A DNA stretch of 64,000 bases from Paroedura picta (taxonomy: Eukaryota > Chordata > Lepidosauria > Squamata > Gekkonidae), in assembly GCF_049243985.1 (NCBI RefSeq), contig NC_135372.1, forward strand, positions 62,354,318 to 62,418,317, read 5' to 3'. The notes beneath the pieces were generated by a model that saw only the letters and a list, made by a program, of their open reading frames with translations, had not been told where the DNA came from and ran no database searches. Each line of letters begins with the position of its first letter. Positions within the stretch are counted from its first letter, which is position 1. The translations under genes were made by a program, and so were the position numbers. This document shows, in pieces, positions 34,001 through 41,515 of this stretch.

Positions 34001-36021
34001 AATCATTCCTTAGAAATAATTCCTTGAAGAATGAATTAATATTTTCTTGTACCAAGGATACCCTCTTGGTAGTGGGAGATCTAATTGTTAGGAAAATAGA
34101 TAATGAGATCTGTGGGCATTTTGATTGCATGGGCTCCCCTGCCCAGTGTGAAGATTGCAGACATCATGCACTAGATATGTTGGTAGCTATTGTAGGGGAA
34201 GTGCACATTTGTACCAATAACACTGGGAAATGTAGCTGTGTCATTGGGAAATATACTTGTGTGGTCCTATGGTTCTCAACCTTCGTAATGCCACAACCCT
34301 TTAATATGGTTCCTCATGCTGTGGTGACCCCCAACCATAAAATTATGCAAGTGTTTTTTCACAGAAATTAAACTGAGACTGACCAATGGTGTAAAGATTC
34401 ATTGTTCATGATTGTATATAAATTGTTTTTTTCAGGGTTTCTCAGTTCAGCTCTGCCTCTTGTCCCACCATGCTGATCTCGCTCTTTTTCACTGCTCCAG
34501 ACAGATGAACACTCTATCTCAATCTACCCCGCAAGGCTGTTGTGTGGGTGGCACCCCCGCCCGCCAAGCTGCTTGCCCTGCCATGTCCCCTATGAAAGGG
34601 TCATTCGACCCCCAAAGGTGTCCCGACCCCTAGGTTGAGAACCACTGTCCTAGAGGGGGAAAATAGGTTTCCTTCCCTGAAACTGCAGAATCCTGTACCA
34701 AGAAGGTTAATGTGCTGTACTTCCTCACCTCAAATAATGAATGTACACAGCAGCTTTAAATAAGTTTTATTTCTGTGATTGTCTCATGCTCTTCCTCACA
34801 CTCCTCAGCCTCTGTTTAGCTGTTGTGTTCATGTGCTCCACAAGCTGCTCTCTCATTTATTAGAGACTTACCTAAGATTAACTCTGCTTAGAGTTGGGAC
34901 CTGTGGTTTATTTCCTTTCTTTCACTATCCAAATGGGGGCCAGGATTTAGTAACTAATATTCCATGCTTACCTTTTCATAGGACTCTATGGTTACTCTTT
35001 GGTATTCACTTTTGCTTGTCCATGTCAAAGGAAGTACAATTTTTACAGTCTTGAAATAAAATCTTTGTTTGGTAGCATTGAACAGATAAGTAGATGCTTC
35101 TTTTACCATTTCCTAGTGGCAAAGGAAAGCAATGTTGTGTAAGGGCTATGTTTGAAGTATAAAAATGATGTGAAATGCTATTTTCTCTGTCAAACTTCCC
35201 ACAAAAGCACAGGGCTAGAAAAGAAATGGGGGATCTAGTCTCCTCTATGCAGCTCTGTACGTTTTGATCTTACTAGCCTAAAATTTAATATATAAGTCTC
35301 AGTCAGTGGAAATATCTGAAAAAGGTACATGTCTTCCTCCAATAGAACAAGAAGTACACACTCAACCATTTGTGAACTAGATAGGAAGGAAATTTGTTAT
35401 CTATCTTGACTAAGACACCCTGTTTACTGAGGGCATTTGAGAAAGGACTATTAATACATTTTAAAAGGGATGCTAGTACATTGCCTCGCAAAAGGCTAGG
35501 GACATGTATACTTCAGAATAGTTATACTTCTTTTGTATTATTCATGATCCTCACATTGATACAATTATTAGAAAAATAAATAAATAAGGACATTTGCACA
35601 TTCAGTATTGAAAACCAAGATACAAAGTTTCTGTCACCATAAAGGCCTGTACTCCAATAGAGAGCAGACAAACCCATGCAGAGAATGGGATACATAGATC
35701 TGCTGTACTATACATGTAATTAATCTTGGTAAAATTTCCAAGAGAATGCCTGGAATGTGCATATCCCTGCTTATAGAATGCAAGCTGAATTTATACTAAT
35801 ATATAAGAATGTATTGGAGTCACTAATATAAAAGTTACAGAATGAAAAAATGTCCAGAGTCTTACCTTTAAATTGCTGATAATTTTCTCATCTTCTGGTA
35901 ACTGAGGATTAATTGCAATAACAATGTCTTCAAATCCACCATTGTTGAGCTTTACCAAGGAACCTGGCACTCCATGTAGTAATTGTAACACCAAGGCAAG
36001 AAGCCATATATTAACTAACAT
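12682..36021 (-). CDS. CLCA2-like: CLCA gene A: calcium-activated chloride channel regulator, CLCA2-like, complete, 14 exons
   Basis: CLCA proteins are secreted or membrane-tethered self-cleaving metalloproteases that modulate calcium-activated chloride conductance and mucus or epithelial behaviour. Fourteen exons bounded by AG/GT join in consistent phase into 2,760 nt (919 residues plus stop), the usual family length of about 900-940. Visible parts: signal peptide (about 1-21); [12 protein letters not shown] at 155-166, which fits the family zinc motif HExxHxxxGxxD; a VWA domain with a full MIDAS (DVSGS at 309-313, T380, D410); a beta-sandwich/FnIII-like region (exons 11-13); and a hydrophobic segment at about 886-908 followed by a [11 protein letters not shown] tail, suggesting type I membrane anchoring. 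Exons 3-5 and 13 resemble human CLCA2 most ([22 protein letters not shown]), while exon 2 looks more like CLCA1/CLCA4. It lies head-to-head with ODF2L, where human CLCA2 lies. The exact orthologue among CLCA1, 2 and 4 is an inference. Confidence 0.93.
13080..14319. other. Intron 13 of CLCA gene A, nothing recognised
   Basis: AT-rich intron up to the Harbinger-like element at 14,323. Short open frames here lack similarity to anything I know. Confidence 0.5.
14323..15209. mobile_element. Harbinger-like non-autonomous DNA element (887 bp)
   Basis: Ends GGGGCTTTTCGCAC and GTGCGGAAAGCCCC are inverted, flanked by the trinucleotide AGT on both sides. The body is CpG-rich compared with its surroundings and non-coding. 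A 3-bp duplication with GC-capped TIRs fits the PIF/Harbinger superfamily, though that superfamily prefers TWA targets. Confidence 0.6.
15213..16251. other. Intron 13 of CLCA gene A, unassigned
   Basis: Moderate GC with short open frames; I see no exon or repeat end here. Confidence 0.4.
16252..16308. mobile_element. hAT-type MITE end fragment
   Basis: CTGATCCATGGACCGGTACC and CCGACCGGGGGTTAGGGAC match the right end of the MITE at 42,710-43,074 (GATCTATGGACCGGCACCGG, CCGGACCGGGGGTTGGGGAC). The rest of the element is lost or too diverged to see. Confidence 0.6.
16573..16710. repeat. Tandem repeat, four units of 32-37 bp
   Basis: The unit AAAGCCCTTGAAATGTTTT then (CCAT)GACAAGCCTACAT occurs four times. 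The first and last units carry four or five extra bases (CCAT) that the middle two lack. Near-perfect identity suggests recent expansion. Lies in CLCA intron 13. Confidence 0.9.
16974..17210 (-). CDS. CLCA2-like: CLCA gene A exon 13, FnIII-like region
   Basis: 237 nt, phase 1 in and out. It contains [22 protein letters not shown] and [14 protein letters not shown], the fibronectin-III-like part of the protein. VFPPCKI is CLCA2-like. Confidence 0.92.
17435..17610 (-). mobile_element. MIR/CORE-like SINE, old fragment
   Basis: GGAGCTCAGGAGAGTAAGCA, CCATCCTGCATTGTATTCTT and AAAGTGAGGTAGGTTAGGTT fit the inverted core of a MIR-like SINE. Highly diverged. Lies in CLCA intron 12. Confidence 0.45.
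18366..18530 (-). CDS. CLCA2-like: CLCA gene A exon 12
   Basis: 165 nt, phase 1 in and out. It encodes [15 protein letters not shown] and [11 protein letters not shown]. The D-GIYSRYF block is strongly conserved in CLCA proteins and lies near the self-cleavage region known in mammalian CLCA1. The cleavage site itself cannot be fixed from sequence. Confidence 0.92.
18531..19620. other. Intron 11 of CLCA gene A, nothing recognised
   Basis: AT-rich, no repeat boundary or additional exon seen. Confidence 0.5.
19621..19891 (-). CDS. CLCA2-like: CLCA gene A exon 11
   Basis: 271 nt, phase 0 in and phase 1 out. It encodes [31 protein letters not shown] and [14 protein letters not shown], typical CLCA beta-sandwich sequence. 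The donor is GTGAGT. Confidence 0.93.
20045..20322 (-). mobile_element. Sauria-type SINE (tRNA-derived), copy 1
   Basis: On the minus strand it begins GAGCCTCTTGTGGCGCAGAG with a tRNA-like A box, a B box in GGGAGTTCAATCCC, a core with GGCAAACCACCCCGTA, and ends GGATACCTTTACC. This structure, with a Bov-B-like tail, is that of the SINEs known across squamates. Lies in CLCA intron 10. Confidence 0.85.
20323..21236. other. Intron 10 of CLCA gene A, nothing recognised
   Basis: AT-rich intron sequence. Only a small direct duplication (CCAAGTGGTCACTA at about 21,152-21,182) stands out. Confidence 0.5.
21248..21352. mobile_element. Small Harbinger-like MITE
   Basis: GGCCCATTCTGCACATG at the left and CAATGTGTGGGATGGGCC at the right are inverted, and an inner pair ATGCACTTTCAATGCAC / GAAAGTGCAT also folds. 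Similar ends mark the element at 25,231. Target duplication not clear. Confidence 0.5.
21640..21965. mobile_element. hAT-like interspersed repeat remnant
   Basis: TTTTTTTACTGTTGAGAAAC and CAGGCTTCAAGAAACCCCAG, ending near ATAAAACCCTGGTTGTGATC, recall the right half of a common reptile hAT-type repeat. Ends and duplication not defined. Confidence 0.35.
22354..22584 (-). CDS. CLCA2-like: CLCA gene A exon 10
   Basis: 231 nt, 77 codons, phase 0. It starts [16 protein letters not shown] and contains [12 protein letters not shown] and [14 protein letters not shown], the beta-sheet region after the VWA domain. The GTAAAG donor is acceptable. Confidence 0.92.
22640..22790 (-). mobile_element. Interspersed reptile repeat (family X), second copy
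   Basis: GCCAGCCTCCAGGTGGGACC and ACAGAGATCAGTTCCCTAG are complementary to the copy at 4,056-4,230. Lies in CLCA intron 9. Confidence 0.5.
23260..23366 (-). CDS. CLCA2-like: CLCA gene A exon 9
   Basis: 107 nt, phase 1 in and phase 0 out. It encodes [20 protein letters not shown] and ends at SQQAIQ, as in other CLCA genes. The donor reads CAG/GTCTGG, which is weak after +2. Reading through adds 16 codons before a stop. The end is placed by homology to the family exon junction. Confidence 0.85.
23668..24620. mobile_element. Harbinger-like non-autonomous DNA element (about 950 bp)
   Basis: GACCATTTCTGCACCAAGGC at the left and GCCTCGTGCAGAAATGGTC at the right are inverted ends. Flanking trinucleotides are TTG and TTA, one change from a TTA duplication. 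The body has short open frames but no transposase motif. Confidence 0.65.
24622..24845 (+). mobile_element. MIR/CORE-like tRNA-SINE
   Basis: AGTGTACTGGTTAACCTC head, GTGACCTTGGGCCAGTCA, CAACCTCACCTACTTACAGG, ending in ATAGCTCTTCTTC. It abuts the right end of the Harbinger-like element, which seems to have inserted in or beside its head. Confidence 0.75.
25231..25563. mobile_element. Harbinger-like MITE (333 bp) with TTA duplication
   Basis: TIRs GACCCATTATGCACGG and CCGTGCATAATGGGCC, flanked on both sides by TTA (25228-25230, 25564-25566). The 3-bp TTA duplication is characteristic of PIF/Harbinger. The interior is very CpG-rich (CGCACGGAGCCGGCTGC, AACGCGGAAG) within AT-rich intron DNA. Lies in CLCA intron 8. 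Confidence 0.82.
25833..26010 (-). CDS. CLCA2-like: CLCA gene A exon 8, VWA domain end
   Basis: 178 nt, phase 0 in and phase 1 out. It encodes IVLLTDGED (MIDAS D410) and [15 protein letters not shown], a signature CLCA block. The acceptor is a clean polypyrimidine tract plus CAG. Confidence 0.93.
26011..27616. other. Intron 7 of CLCA gene A, mostly nothing recognised
   Basis: AT-rich. A perfect 14-bp hairpin lies at 27075-27109 (TAAAGGGCTTATCA, 7-base loop, and complement). No exon or repeat family recognised. Confidence 0.5.
27617..28084 (+). mobile_element. Non-autonomous Helitron-like element, copy 2
   Basis: Starts A/TCTTTAAACAGCCCG and ends GAAACTAG/T, preceded by a hairpin ACCCCTTT-TTAT-AAAGGGG. 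Shares its left half with copy 1 (ACTAAATAATTCG, GATGAGGAAGGGTCCGG). The 468-bp body is a chain of near-perfect palindromes. It ends 36 nt from the exon 7 donor of CLCA gene A, on the opposite strand. Confidence 0.78.
28121..28345 (-). CDS. CLCA2-like: CLCA gene A exon 7, VWA domain
   Basis: 225 nt, 75 codons, phase 0. It encodes [14 protein letters not shown], then SWVGIVTF and GGGTSICTG, the last including the MIDAS threonine (T380). The GTAAGA donor lies only 36 nt from the 3' end of a Helitron-like element in the intron. Confidence 0.93.
28575..28796 (-). CDS. CLCA2-like: CLCA gene A exon 6, start of VWA domain with MIDAS
   Basis: 222 nt, 74 codons, phase 0. It starts VTEFCNN, has the conserved RSTWEVI block, and ends in [12 protein letters not shown], which supplies D309, S311 and S313 of the metal-ion-dependent adhesion site. 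From memory, human CLCA2 has a degenerate SSKM at this point, so this copy keeps the ancestral residues. Confidence 0.93.
29070..29349 (+). mobile_element. MIR/CORE-like tRNA-SINE, nearly full length
   Basis: GCTTGGTGTAGTGGTTAGGA head, AGCCAGCTGGGTGACCTTGG, CACCTACCTCACAGGGTGTC, TGTAAGCCACTTTGAGTCTC, and an AACTCTTCTTC tail. Best copy of this family in the window. Lies in CLCA intron 5. Confidence 0.85.
29350..30583. other. Intron 5 of CLCA gene A, unassigned sequence
   Basis: 29,420-29,990 is more GC- and CpG-rich than its surroundings (CATATCGGCGCTCGCATG, CATTGGCGGCCATGTTGAGC) and probably an old insertion, but I find no clear ends. The rest is AT-rich. Confidence 0.4.
30584..30752 (-). 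CDS. CLCA2-like: CLCA gene A exon 5, cysteine-rich segment
   Basis: 169 nt, phase 2 in and phase 0 out. It encodes the cysteine-containing segment after the active site (CSVDVTG, TCKYD, GCQFV), ending [11 protein letters not shown]. It covers the variable cysteine region that differs between CLCA paralogues. The donor is GTAAGT. Confidence 0.92.
30753..31400. other. Intron 4 of CLCA gene A, nothing recognised
   Basis: AT-rich; only a short (CA)n run at about 30,943-30,960 stands out. Confidence 0.5.
31401..31509 (-). CDS. CLCA2-like: CLCA gene A exon 4, metalloprotease active-site exon
   Basis: 109 nt, phase 1 in and phase 2 out. It contains [17 protein letters not shown], the HExxHxxxGxxD zinc-binding and catalytic motif (H155, E156, H159, D166 by my count). 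All predicted ligands and the catalytic glutamate are present, so proteolytic activity is plausible. Confidence 0.94.
31985..32233 (+). mobile_element. CR1 LINE 3' end
   Basis: CAGTGGAATAGGCTGCCTAA, GAGCAGGGGGTTGGATTAGA and CCTTCCAACTCTATGATTCT are the textbook 3' UTR of CR1, ending in the ATTCTATGA unit. Only the 3' end is left. Lies in CLCA intron 3. Confidence 0.9.
32537..32687 (-). CDS. CLCA2-like: CLCA gene A exon 3
   Basis: 151 nt, phase 0 in and phase 1 out. It encodes ADVIVAEP followed by [21 protein letters not shown], close to human CLCA2 in this stretch. The acceptor is CAG and the donor GTATGA. Confidence 0.93.
32700..34264. other. Intron 2 of CLCA gene A, unassigned, partly GC-rich
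   Basis: 33,120-33,780 is GC-rich, with AGGGCCCAGTACTTCCACCC at one side and GGAGGGCCCTCCCCTTAAGG at the other, and it gives overlapping open frames on both strands. It resembles a DNA-element body, but I cannot prove ends or a duplication. Confidence 0.35.
34270..34647 (+). mobile_element. SPIN-like hAT transposon, non-autonomous copy
   Basis: Left end TGGTTCTCAACCTTCGTAAT followed by GCCACAACCCTTTAATATGG and GTTCCTCATGCTGTGGTGAC. The right part has GAAAGGGTCATTCGACCCCC and GGTTGAGAACCACTG. This is the arrangement I know from SPIN/URR1-type hAT elements. The partial duplication TCCTA (34265-34269) recurs as TCCTAGAG after the right end. Lies in CLCA intron 2. Confidence 0.75.
34972..35112 (-). 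CDS. CLCA2-like: CLCA gene A exon 2
   Basis: 141 nt (47 codons, phase 0 at both ends), between a TAG acceptor and a GTAAGC donor. It starts [14 protein letters not shown] and carries KQRFYFK, the N-terminal part of the CLCA catalytic domain. Its length matches the corresponding human exon. Confidence 0.92.
35113..35865. other. Intron 1 of CLCA gene A, nothing recognised
   Basis: AT-rich, no repeat boundary seen. Confidence 0.5.
35866..36021 (-). CDS. CLCA2-like: CLCA gene A exon 1 (start codon, signal peptide)
   Basis: 156 nt encoding residues 1-52. The ATG at 36021 opens a hydrophobic signal peptide ([12 protein letters not shown]), followed by the mature N-terminus with [17 protein letters not shown], very close to the first exon of mammalian CLCA genes. 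It ends at a GTAAG donor in phase 0. The upstream 5' UTR and promoter are not recognisable from sequence alone. Confidence 0.93.
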
Positions 36022-36084
36022 CTTTGATTCTATCAGTTATACTAAACAACAACCAAACCACTCAATAACAGGAGCTCCAACATA

Positions 36085-36600
36085 GATCCAGGACAGAAAA
36101 AGACAACCCAAAATGGTTTACAAAATAATAATATAATAATAATCAGATGAACAGAATTCAAGCACAGAGCACACAAAGCACACTCCTCAAATGTCTCCCT
36201 CCAGATAGGAATAAAAAATCATCAAAATCACACAATCAAAATAAATTAAAACAAAACATAATCTCAACCGTTTTGAATCAAAAACAAAACCAACCCCTGC
36301 ATTTACAAGACAGACAGCAACAGACTAATAATCAAAACTTGCCTCCAAGCCTTTTTATCTACCTAACTTTCACACTGCTCCAAACCCGCAGAAAAAGGGA
36401 GGGAGTGAAGATTTTGGCACCAAGGCTACAAAACAGAAGAGGAAGGAAAGAGGCAAAGTCCAAAAACCAAGCAAGTTTGAGGCTAAATCAAACAGAGAAC
36501 AAAACACAAAGGATGAAAAACTAAGATAAAATAGAGTAAAAGAAAAACAAAATACCCCAAGGGTGGAGCACAACCCTGCAGCATCATATCACATCAGAAC
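36085..36600 (-). mobile_element. Possible L2-like 3' tail, A-rich
   Basis: CCCAAAATGGTTTACAAAAT followed by AATAATATAATAATAATC resembles an inverted L2 3' end. The A- and C-rich stretch that follows has no protein similarity, and its open frames are low-complexity. Confidence 0.35.
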
Positions 36601-37840
36601 CAGAAACTGCTACCAGTTATACCAGTCTCATTGAGAAAAACAATAGCAAAGAAGAGTTATATATGCAAATACTAATATATTTACATGCAGAAAACCCATG
36701 TGTTTTGTGACAAAAATTTGAAGGAAATTCTTCAGTTTGTCAGTTTAATCGATACTGTATTTGGTTACAAGTTGGATTCCTAGAGGCACTACTAATTTCC
36801 TTCCCTTTGTACCTGCTAAAGTGGCAGATGGGAGCTGATCAACTGAAGTGCTGTGATTAAACTGGAGAATCTAGTGGAATTTTGGGTTGTATAGTACCAA
36901 GAAAATAGGGCAGATGAAGGTGGCAATAAGACAGCTCATGTATTCTGACAGTTCTGGGATAAAAGGTAAAATGGAAATGAGTGAAAAATGAGGAGCATGT
37001 GTCCTACTGGTTGGGCAGTGGGAGTATCTTTTTGCCCGCCCAAGGAGACTTATGGATCCAATTGGTTTCCAGAATGCTCTGCAGGCCCCGAAACCTCCCG
37101 GCATCTTGCTGGCGGACATGGTGGAGGACTGGCAGTCCCGCCTGTTGGCCGCCATAGACAAAATTGCTCCTAGACGTCCTCTCTGCCCTCGACTCAAATG
37201 GGCACCCTGGTATATCGGGGAGCTCCGGGAGAAGGAATTGAGATGACTAGAGCGAGAGTGGCAGAAGGCTTGTGACGAGGCTACAAGAACATCTCATCGC
37301 ACGCTTATGAGGGCGTATGAGATGGCAGTGAAAGCGGCTAAACATGACTTCTTTGCCGCAGAAATTGCATCCGCTAGCTCTCACCCAGCTCAACTATTTA
37401 GGGTTGTTAGATCTCTTACCGCCCTGGAAAAAGGGTGCACACTCTAGGGCCAAAATAGTAGGAAATTGACCATCAGCTGTGAGGCATTTGCGAGCCATTT
37501 TGCGGATAAAGTCTTGTCACTCCGCCACTCCCTTCCCGCCATGGTTAATACAGTTAATGAACTGGAGGCCCGTTGGCCGCCTTTGGAGAAAACCTTTGAT
37601 GGCTTCAGGCGGATCTCTCTATCCAAAGTGGACAGGTTGCTAGGGAGGATGAGGGCAACCACTTGCCCTCTCAATCCCTGTCTGTCTTGGCTGCTTAAGG
37701 GGAGTGATGGACGGATAGGTGATCAGCTCAGGTCAACTGCTCTCTCCAGTCGGGGGAGTTCCCTGAGGCGTTGAGGGAGGCGGTGGTGTGCCCTCTCCTC
37801 AAGAAACCATCTCTAGACCCGCATGATCCTGCAAGCTACC

Positions 37841-38538
37841 TGTCATGGCCCCGTCTCCAGATGGTGCCTCTGCACCACTGCCTGAGCTCATTCTGCCAGC
37901 TCCCTTGGAGGAAGAAGTGGAGGAGCTGGAGCAAAGCAGCAGGGTGCTGCTTAGAGAGGCAAGTCCCGATAGGGAGCCACAACCAGGTCCCAGCCAGACA
38001 AGCACCATGCCCTCTACACCAGCATTACCTCCGCCTGCAGCAACACCCCTGAACAGCCCAGACTCATCTCCAGAGCACAGGAGGGAATGCAGGAGGACAA
38101 CGTTGGCAACACGCAGGCAAAGTGCTCGGCTTAGACTACAGCAACAGGCTAGGTGGGGCTCAGGTGGGGCTCATTCATCGGAGGAAGGCTGAGTGCCAGG
38201 TGCAGCCACTTGGTGTGACAGCTCAGCTTGTTCTTAGGCACAGCAGAAGTGCTTCCCAGTGTGGCTGCAATCTTGTGCACATGTCTACCTGTTGCCTTGA
38301 CTGGTTTCCTGCTCCCCGATGCTTCGGCGAAGCTCTGTTTGACTGATTCCCAGCTTGACATTGGTAAAGATAAACAACAACTCTTTCGGTTTTCCTTTGG
38401 ACTTTGTCAGCTAACAATTCCTGATAAGACCCGGACTGGACTTTTGACTACTCTCTGGTACGCGCTTTGAACTTCCTTGACTCGGTAACCATGCTTGCCC
38501 TTGCACTAACCCTGCGTGTGCCTGGCTAGGGCAGCACA
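37841..38538. mobile_element. Solo LTR of an LTR retrotransposon inside the L2 copy
   Basis: A 698-bp insert starting TGTCATGGCC and ending GGCAGCACA (TG...CA ends), flanked by 5-bp repeats CTACC (37836-37840) and CTCCC (38539-38543), one mismatch. Dropping the insert and one flank copy leaves L2 sequence contiguous, so it inserted after L2. No internal coding region is present. The LTR family is not known to me; Ty3/Gypsy is likely. Confidence 0.7.
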
Positions 38539-40079
38539 CTCCCGCCCGGTAGCGCACTTAGCGTTCCTGGGTAAGTTGGTGGAAAGGGCTGTGGCAGACC
38601 AGCTCCTAGCGTTCCTGGAAGATACTTCGGTGCTCAATCATACCAGTTTGGCTTCCGTCCTGGTCACGGGGTTAAGACGGTGTTGGTCTCCTTGTTGGAT
38701 GACCTCCGTCGCCAGCTTGACCGAGGCGGCTCTCCTGTGCTAGTTCTTTTAGATATCTTGGCTGCATTTGATGTGGTCAGTCACGAGCTGCTAGCAAGCC
38801 ATCTCACCGGTATGGGGATAAGGGGTACAGCCTTGCGCTGGATACGCTCCTTCCTCCCAAACCGGACACAGAGGATAGCTGTGGGAGAGGAATTATCGGG
38901 CCTTACCGGCTCCCTTGTGGGGTCCCACAGAGCTCGGTTCTCTCTCCCACATTATTCAACATCTTTATGCGCCCTCTGGCTCAACTGGTGCGGAGTTATG
39001 GGCTGGGTTGCCATCAGTATGCTGATGACACTCAGCTCTTCTCAAGGATGGCCGCCCGGACTCTCCCCTGGAACCATTCACCACATGTCTGGAAGCAGTG
39101 GCTGGATGGCTCGAGCAGAGTCAGCTGAAACGCAACCCCCCCAAGACAGAGGTCCTGTGGTTGGGCCGTAGGGGAGCAGACCAGGAAGCGCGCTTGTCCT
39201 CTCTGGCCGGGACGCAACTTAAGATCACGTCTCAGGCCAGAAACCTGGGGGTGACCATGGATGCCTCACTAACACTCGAGGCACAGGTCAAACAGGTAGC
39301 TGGCCAGGCATTTTCCCATCTCTGACAGGCTTGGCTACTAGCGCCCTATCTGTCCTCTGAAGACTTAGCCACAGTGATCCATGTGACGGTCACCTCCAGA
39401 TTAGATTTCTGTAACTCGCTCTACACTGGCCTAACTTTGGGCTTGATCCGGAAACTGCAACTGGTCCAAAATGCTGCTGCTAGGGTCCTCACGGCTACAC
39501 CTTGGAGGGCACATATCCAGCCAGTGCTGAGGCAGCTGCATTGGCTACCGGTTATCTTCCGAATCAGGTTCAAGGTTTTGGTTTTGACCTTCAAGGCCAT
39601 CCGTGGTCTGGGCCCAGTGTATATGAGGGACTGCCTATCACCCTATGCCCCCCCGCAGGGCCTTACGCTCTGCGGGGGCTAACCTATTGGTCATTCCCGG
39701 TCCCAAGGAAGCTCACCTGGCGTCGACCAGGGCCAGGGCCTTTTCGGTCCTGGCCCCAACCTGGTGGAATCAGCTCCCGGAAGAGCTGAGGGCCCTGCAG
39801 GAATTGTCATCATTCTGCAGGGCCTGCAAGACGAAGCTCTTCCGCCAGGTTTTTGGTTGAGGCCGGGCAGCAAGAAGATCTAGCCCCCCTCACAAATGTG
39901 ACGGTTGCCTCTGTCATCGGCTCCCTCCCTTTCCCTTCTTAGTGGATGTGGAATTGGGTTAGTTATATTGAATTTTGACCCCATTCTTGTCTTAACTTTT
40001 GTATTAATTGTATTATGTTTTATTGTGCTTTTATTGTTTTAGGGGATTGGTTTTTATGTGACTCGCCTCGAGCCTCTGG

Positions 40080-40098
40080 GGGGAGGCAGGATATAAAT

Positions 40099-40152
<54 letters not shown>
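40080..40152. repeat. (ATA)n microsatellite at the L2 3' end
   Basis: About 17 copies of AAT/ATA from roughly 40,101 to 40,152, following the L2 tail. It arises from the L2 3' repeat. Confidence 0.95.
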
Positions 40153-40159
40153 GAAACAC

Positions 40160-40760
40160 TTTCATTGCTACAACTATGCACAATCTGAAAATTATGCTGA
40201 CTCTTGGCTAAAATGTGCTTTTTGCCTAGATGACCTGACAAAGGTAAATCATGGGTAGTCTTTAAAATTTGCTCTCCGCACTTCTGAGGAACTATTAGTA
40301 ATATGGCCAGTTATCAATCATGTGAGTGTTCCTTTTTATGGAGTAAGACTAGGAGTAATTTTTCCAGATAAATCAGACATGATAACTGTCTAGGAGCGCT
40401 TCTGGGGAATATTCTGACTTTTATCTCCATTCCTCCACATTTCACAACTTGTTTGACATTCTCTGAATTCTTGAGAGCTAGGCATTGGCACAATGCTTTT
40501 GGGAGAGGCTAGCATTCTCAGAGTTGCTTTCTAGCTTTTCCACTGGCTGTAAATCTTGACTCTGAGATTGCTTATTCCCTTCAGCTTCCTGCTGGGCTCT
40601 AAGTTTTTGTGACGTGTTTGAACAGTTTTAATTTGGGCTGCCTTATAAAGTAAACCTGTCCCAATTACAAAATTATAACCTTTCATGCAACAACACCATA
40701 ATCTGCCCTTGACAATCTCTGAACTTCTTATGCACTTTAACAATAGGACATTATTATTCT
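40160..40760. other. Intergenic, nothing recognised
   Basis: Ordinary sequence between the L2 end and a CR1 remnant. Confidence 0.5.
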
Positions 40761-40761
40761 G

Positions 40762-40812
40762 CAGGGGGTTTGACTAGATGACCCTGGAGGTACTTTCCAA
40801 CTCTATGATTCC
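40762..40812 (+). mobile_element. CR1 LINE 3' terminal remnant
   Basis: TGCAGGGGGTTTGACTAGAT and CCAACTCTATGATTCC are the last 50 bp of CR1. Confidence 0.75.
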
Positions 40813-40829
40813 AAGTGCTTTGGACCCCT

Positions 40830-41515
40830 AGAGCTTTAGACAAGAAAGCTTTTGTGAATTCCTTGGGACATTATCAGTTTGTCACTATTCCATTTGGGCT
40901 GAATGGCCAGTAAAACATTTCAGAGGCTTTTGGACAGAGTTTTAAATAGACTTCCATTTGCTTGTGCCTACCAAGATGATATTTAAATCATGTCAAATAC
41001 ATGGTAAGAGCATTTATATCATCTCTGTATAGTTCTGCAGAGATTGCATGATGCAGATCTTACCATCAAAGCTTGAAACTGTCAGATTGATTGCAACAAA
41101 GTGATCTACTTAGGCCAAAGAGTTGGCAATGGAAAAATCAAGGCTCTAGAAGCCAAAGCAAGCATTCAAAAACAGTCTGTTCTTACTAATAAGAAGAGAG
41201 CGGAGAGTTTTCTAGGTCTCATGAATGTCTATTGCAAATTTTTTCAACATTTCACTACTAGTTCCTTTCACAGATCTGGCAAAAAGAAATCATCTACTAA
41301 AGTAGAATGGATGCTTGAATGTTAAGCAGCTTTTGACTTGAATGTTAAGCAGCTTTTGACTTATGCAAGCACCCTTCATCTTACAAACCAGCAACTATGG
41401 CTTGGGTACAATTCTGATGCAGAGAGCAAATAATCAAGAATTACATCATGTTACTTTCCTTAGCAGAAAACTGCTACCAAGAGAAACGGGCTTTGAAGCT
41501 AGTTCTATATAAAGC
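40830..41515 (+). mobile_element. Ty3/Gypsy LTR retrotransposon fossil, RT-RNaseH region of Pol
   Basis: Plus-strand sequence resembles the Gypsy reverse-transcriptase palm (a GHYQFVTIPFGL-type block near 40.87 kb) and the connection to RNase H (YLGQRVGNGKIK, ESFLGLMNVYCKFFQHF near 41.1-41.25 kb). It is broken many times, and no LTRs were seen next to it. An inverted copy of about 40 bp of its end lies at 41,692-41,731. Confidence 0.75.

Larger units (their letters stand above)
37000..40152 (+). mobile_element. L2-like LINE, long 3' copy, interrupted by a solo LTR
   Basis: Linker and reverse-transcriptase pieces are recognisable in order: PRRPLCPRLKWAPWY (37.2 kb), FASHFADKVLSLRHSLPAMV (37.5 kb), FLGKLVERAVADQLLAFLED (38.6 kb), LLDILAAFDVVSHELLASHL (38.75 kb), SRLDFCNSLYTGLTLGLIRK (39.4 kb) and RARAFSVLAPTWWNQLPEEL (39.7 kb). 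Several frameshifts and stops make it inactive. The 3' end GGCAGGATATAAATTTAATA runs into (ATA)n to 40,152. The 698-bp LTR at 37,841-38,538 splits it. Confidence 0.88.

Noticed and set aside
36147-36524. 125-codon Asn/Gln/Lys-rich frame
   Set aside because: A-rich low-complexity sequence next to an L2-like tail; no family resemblance.
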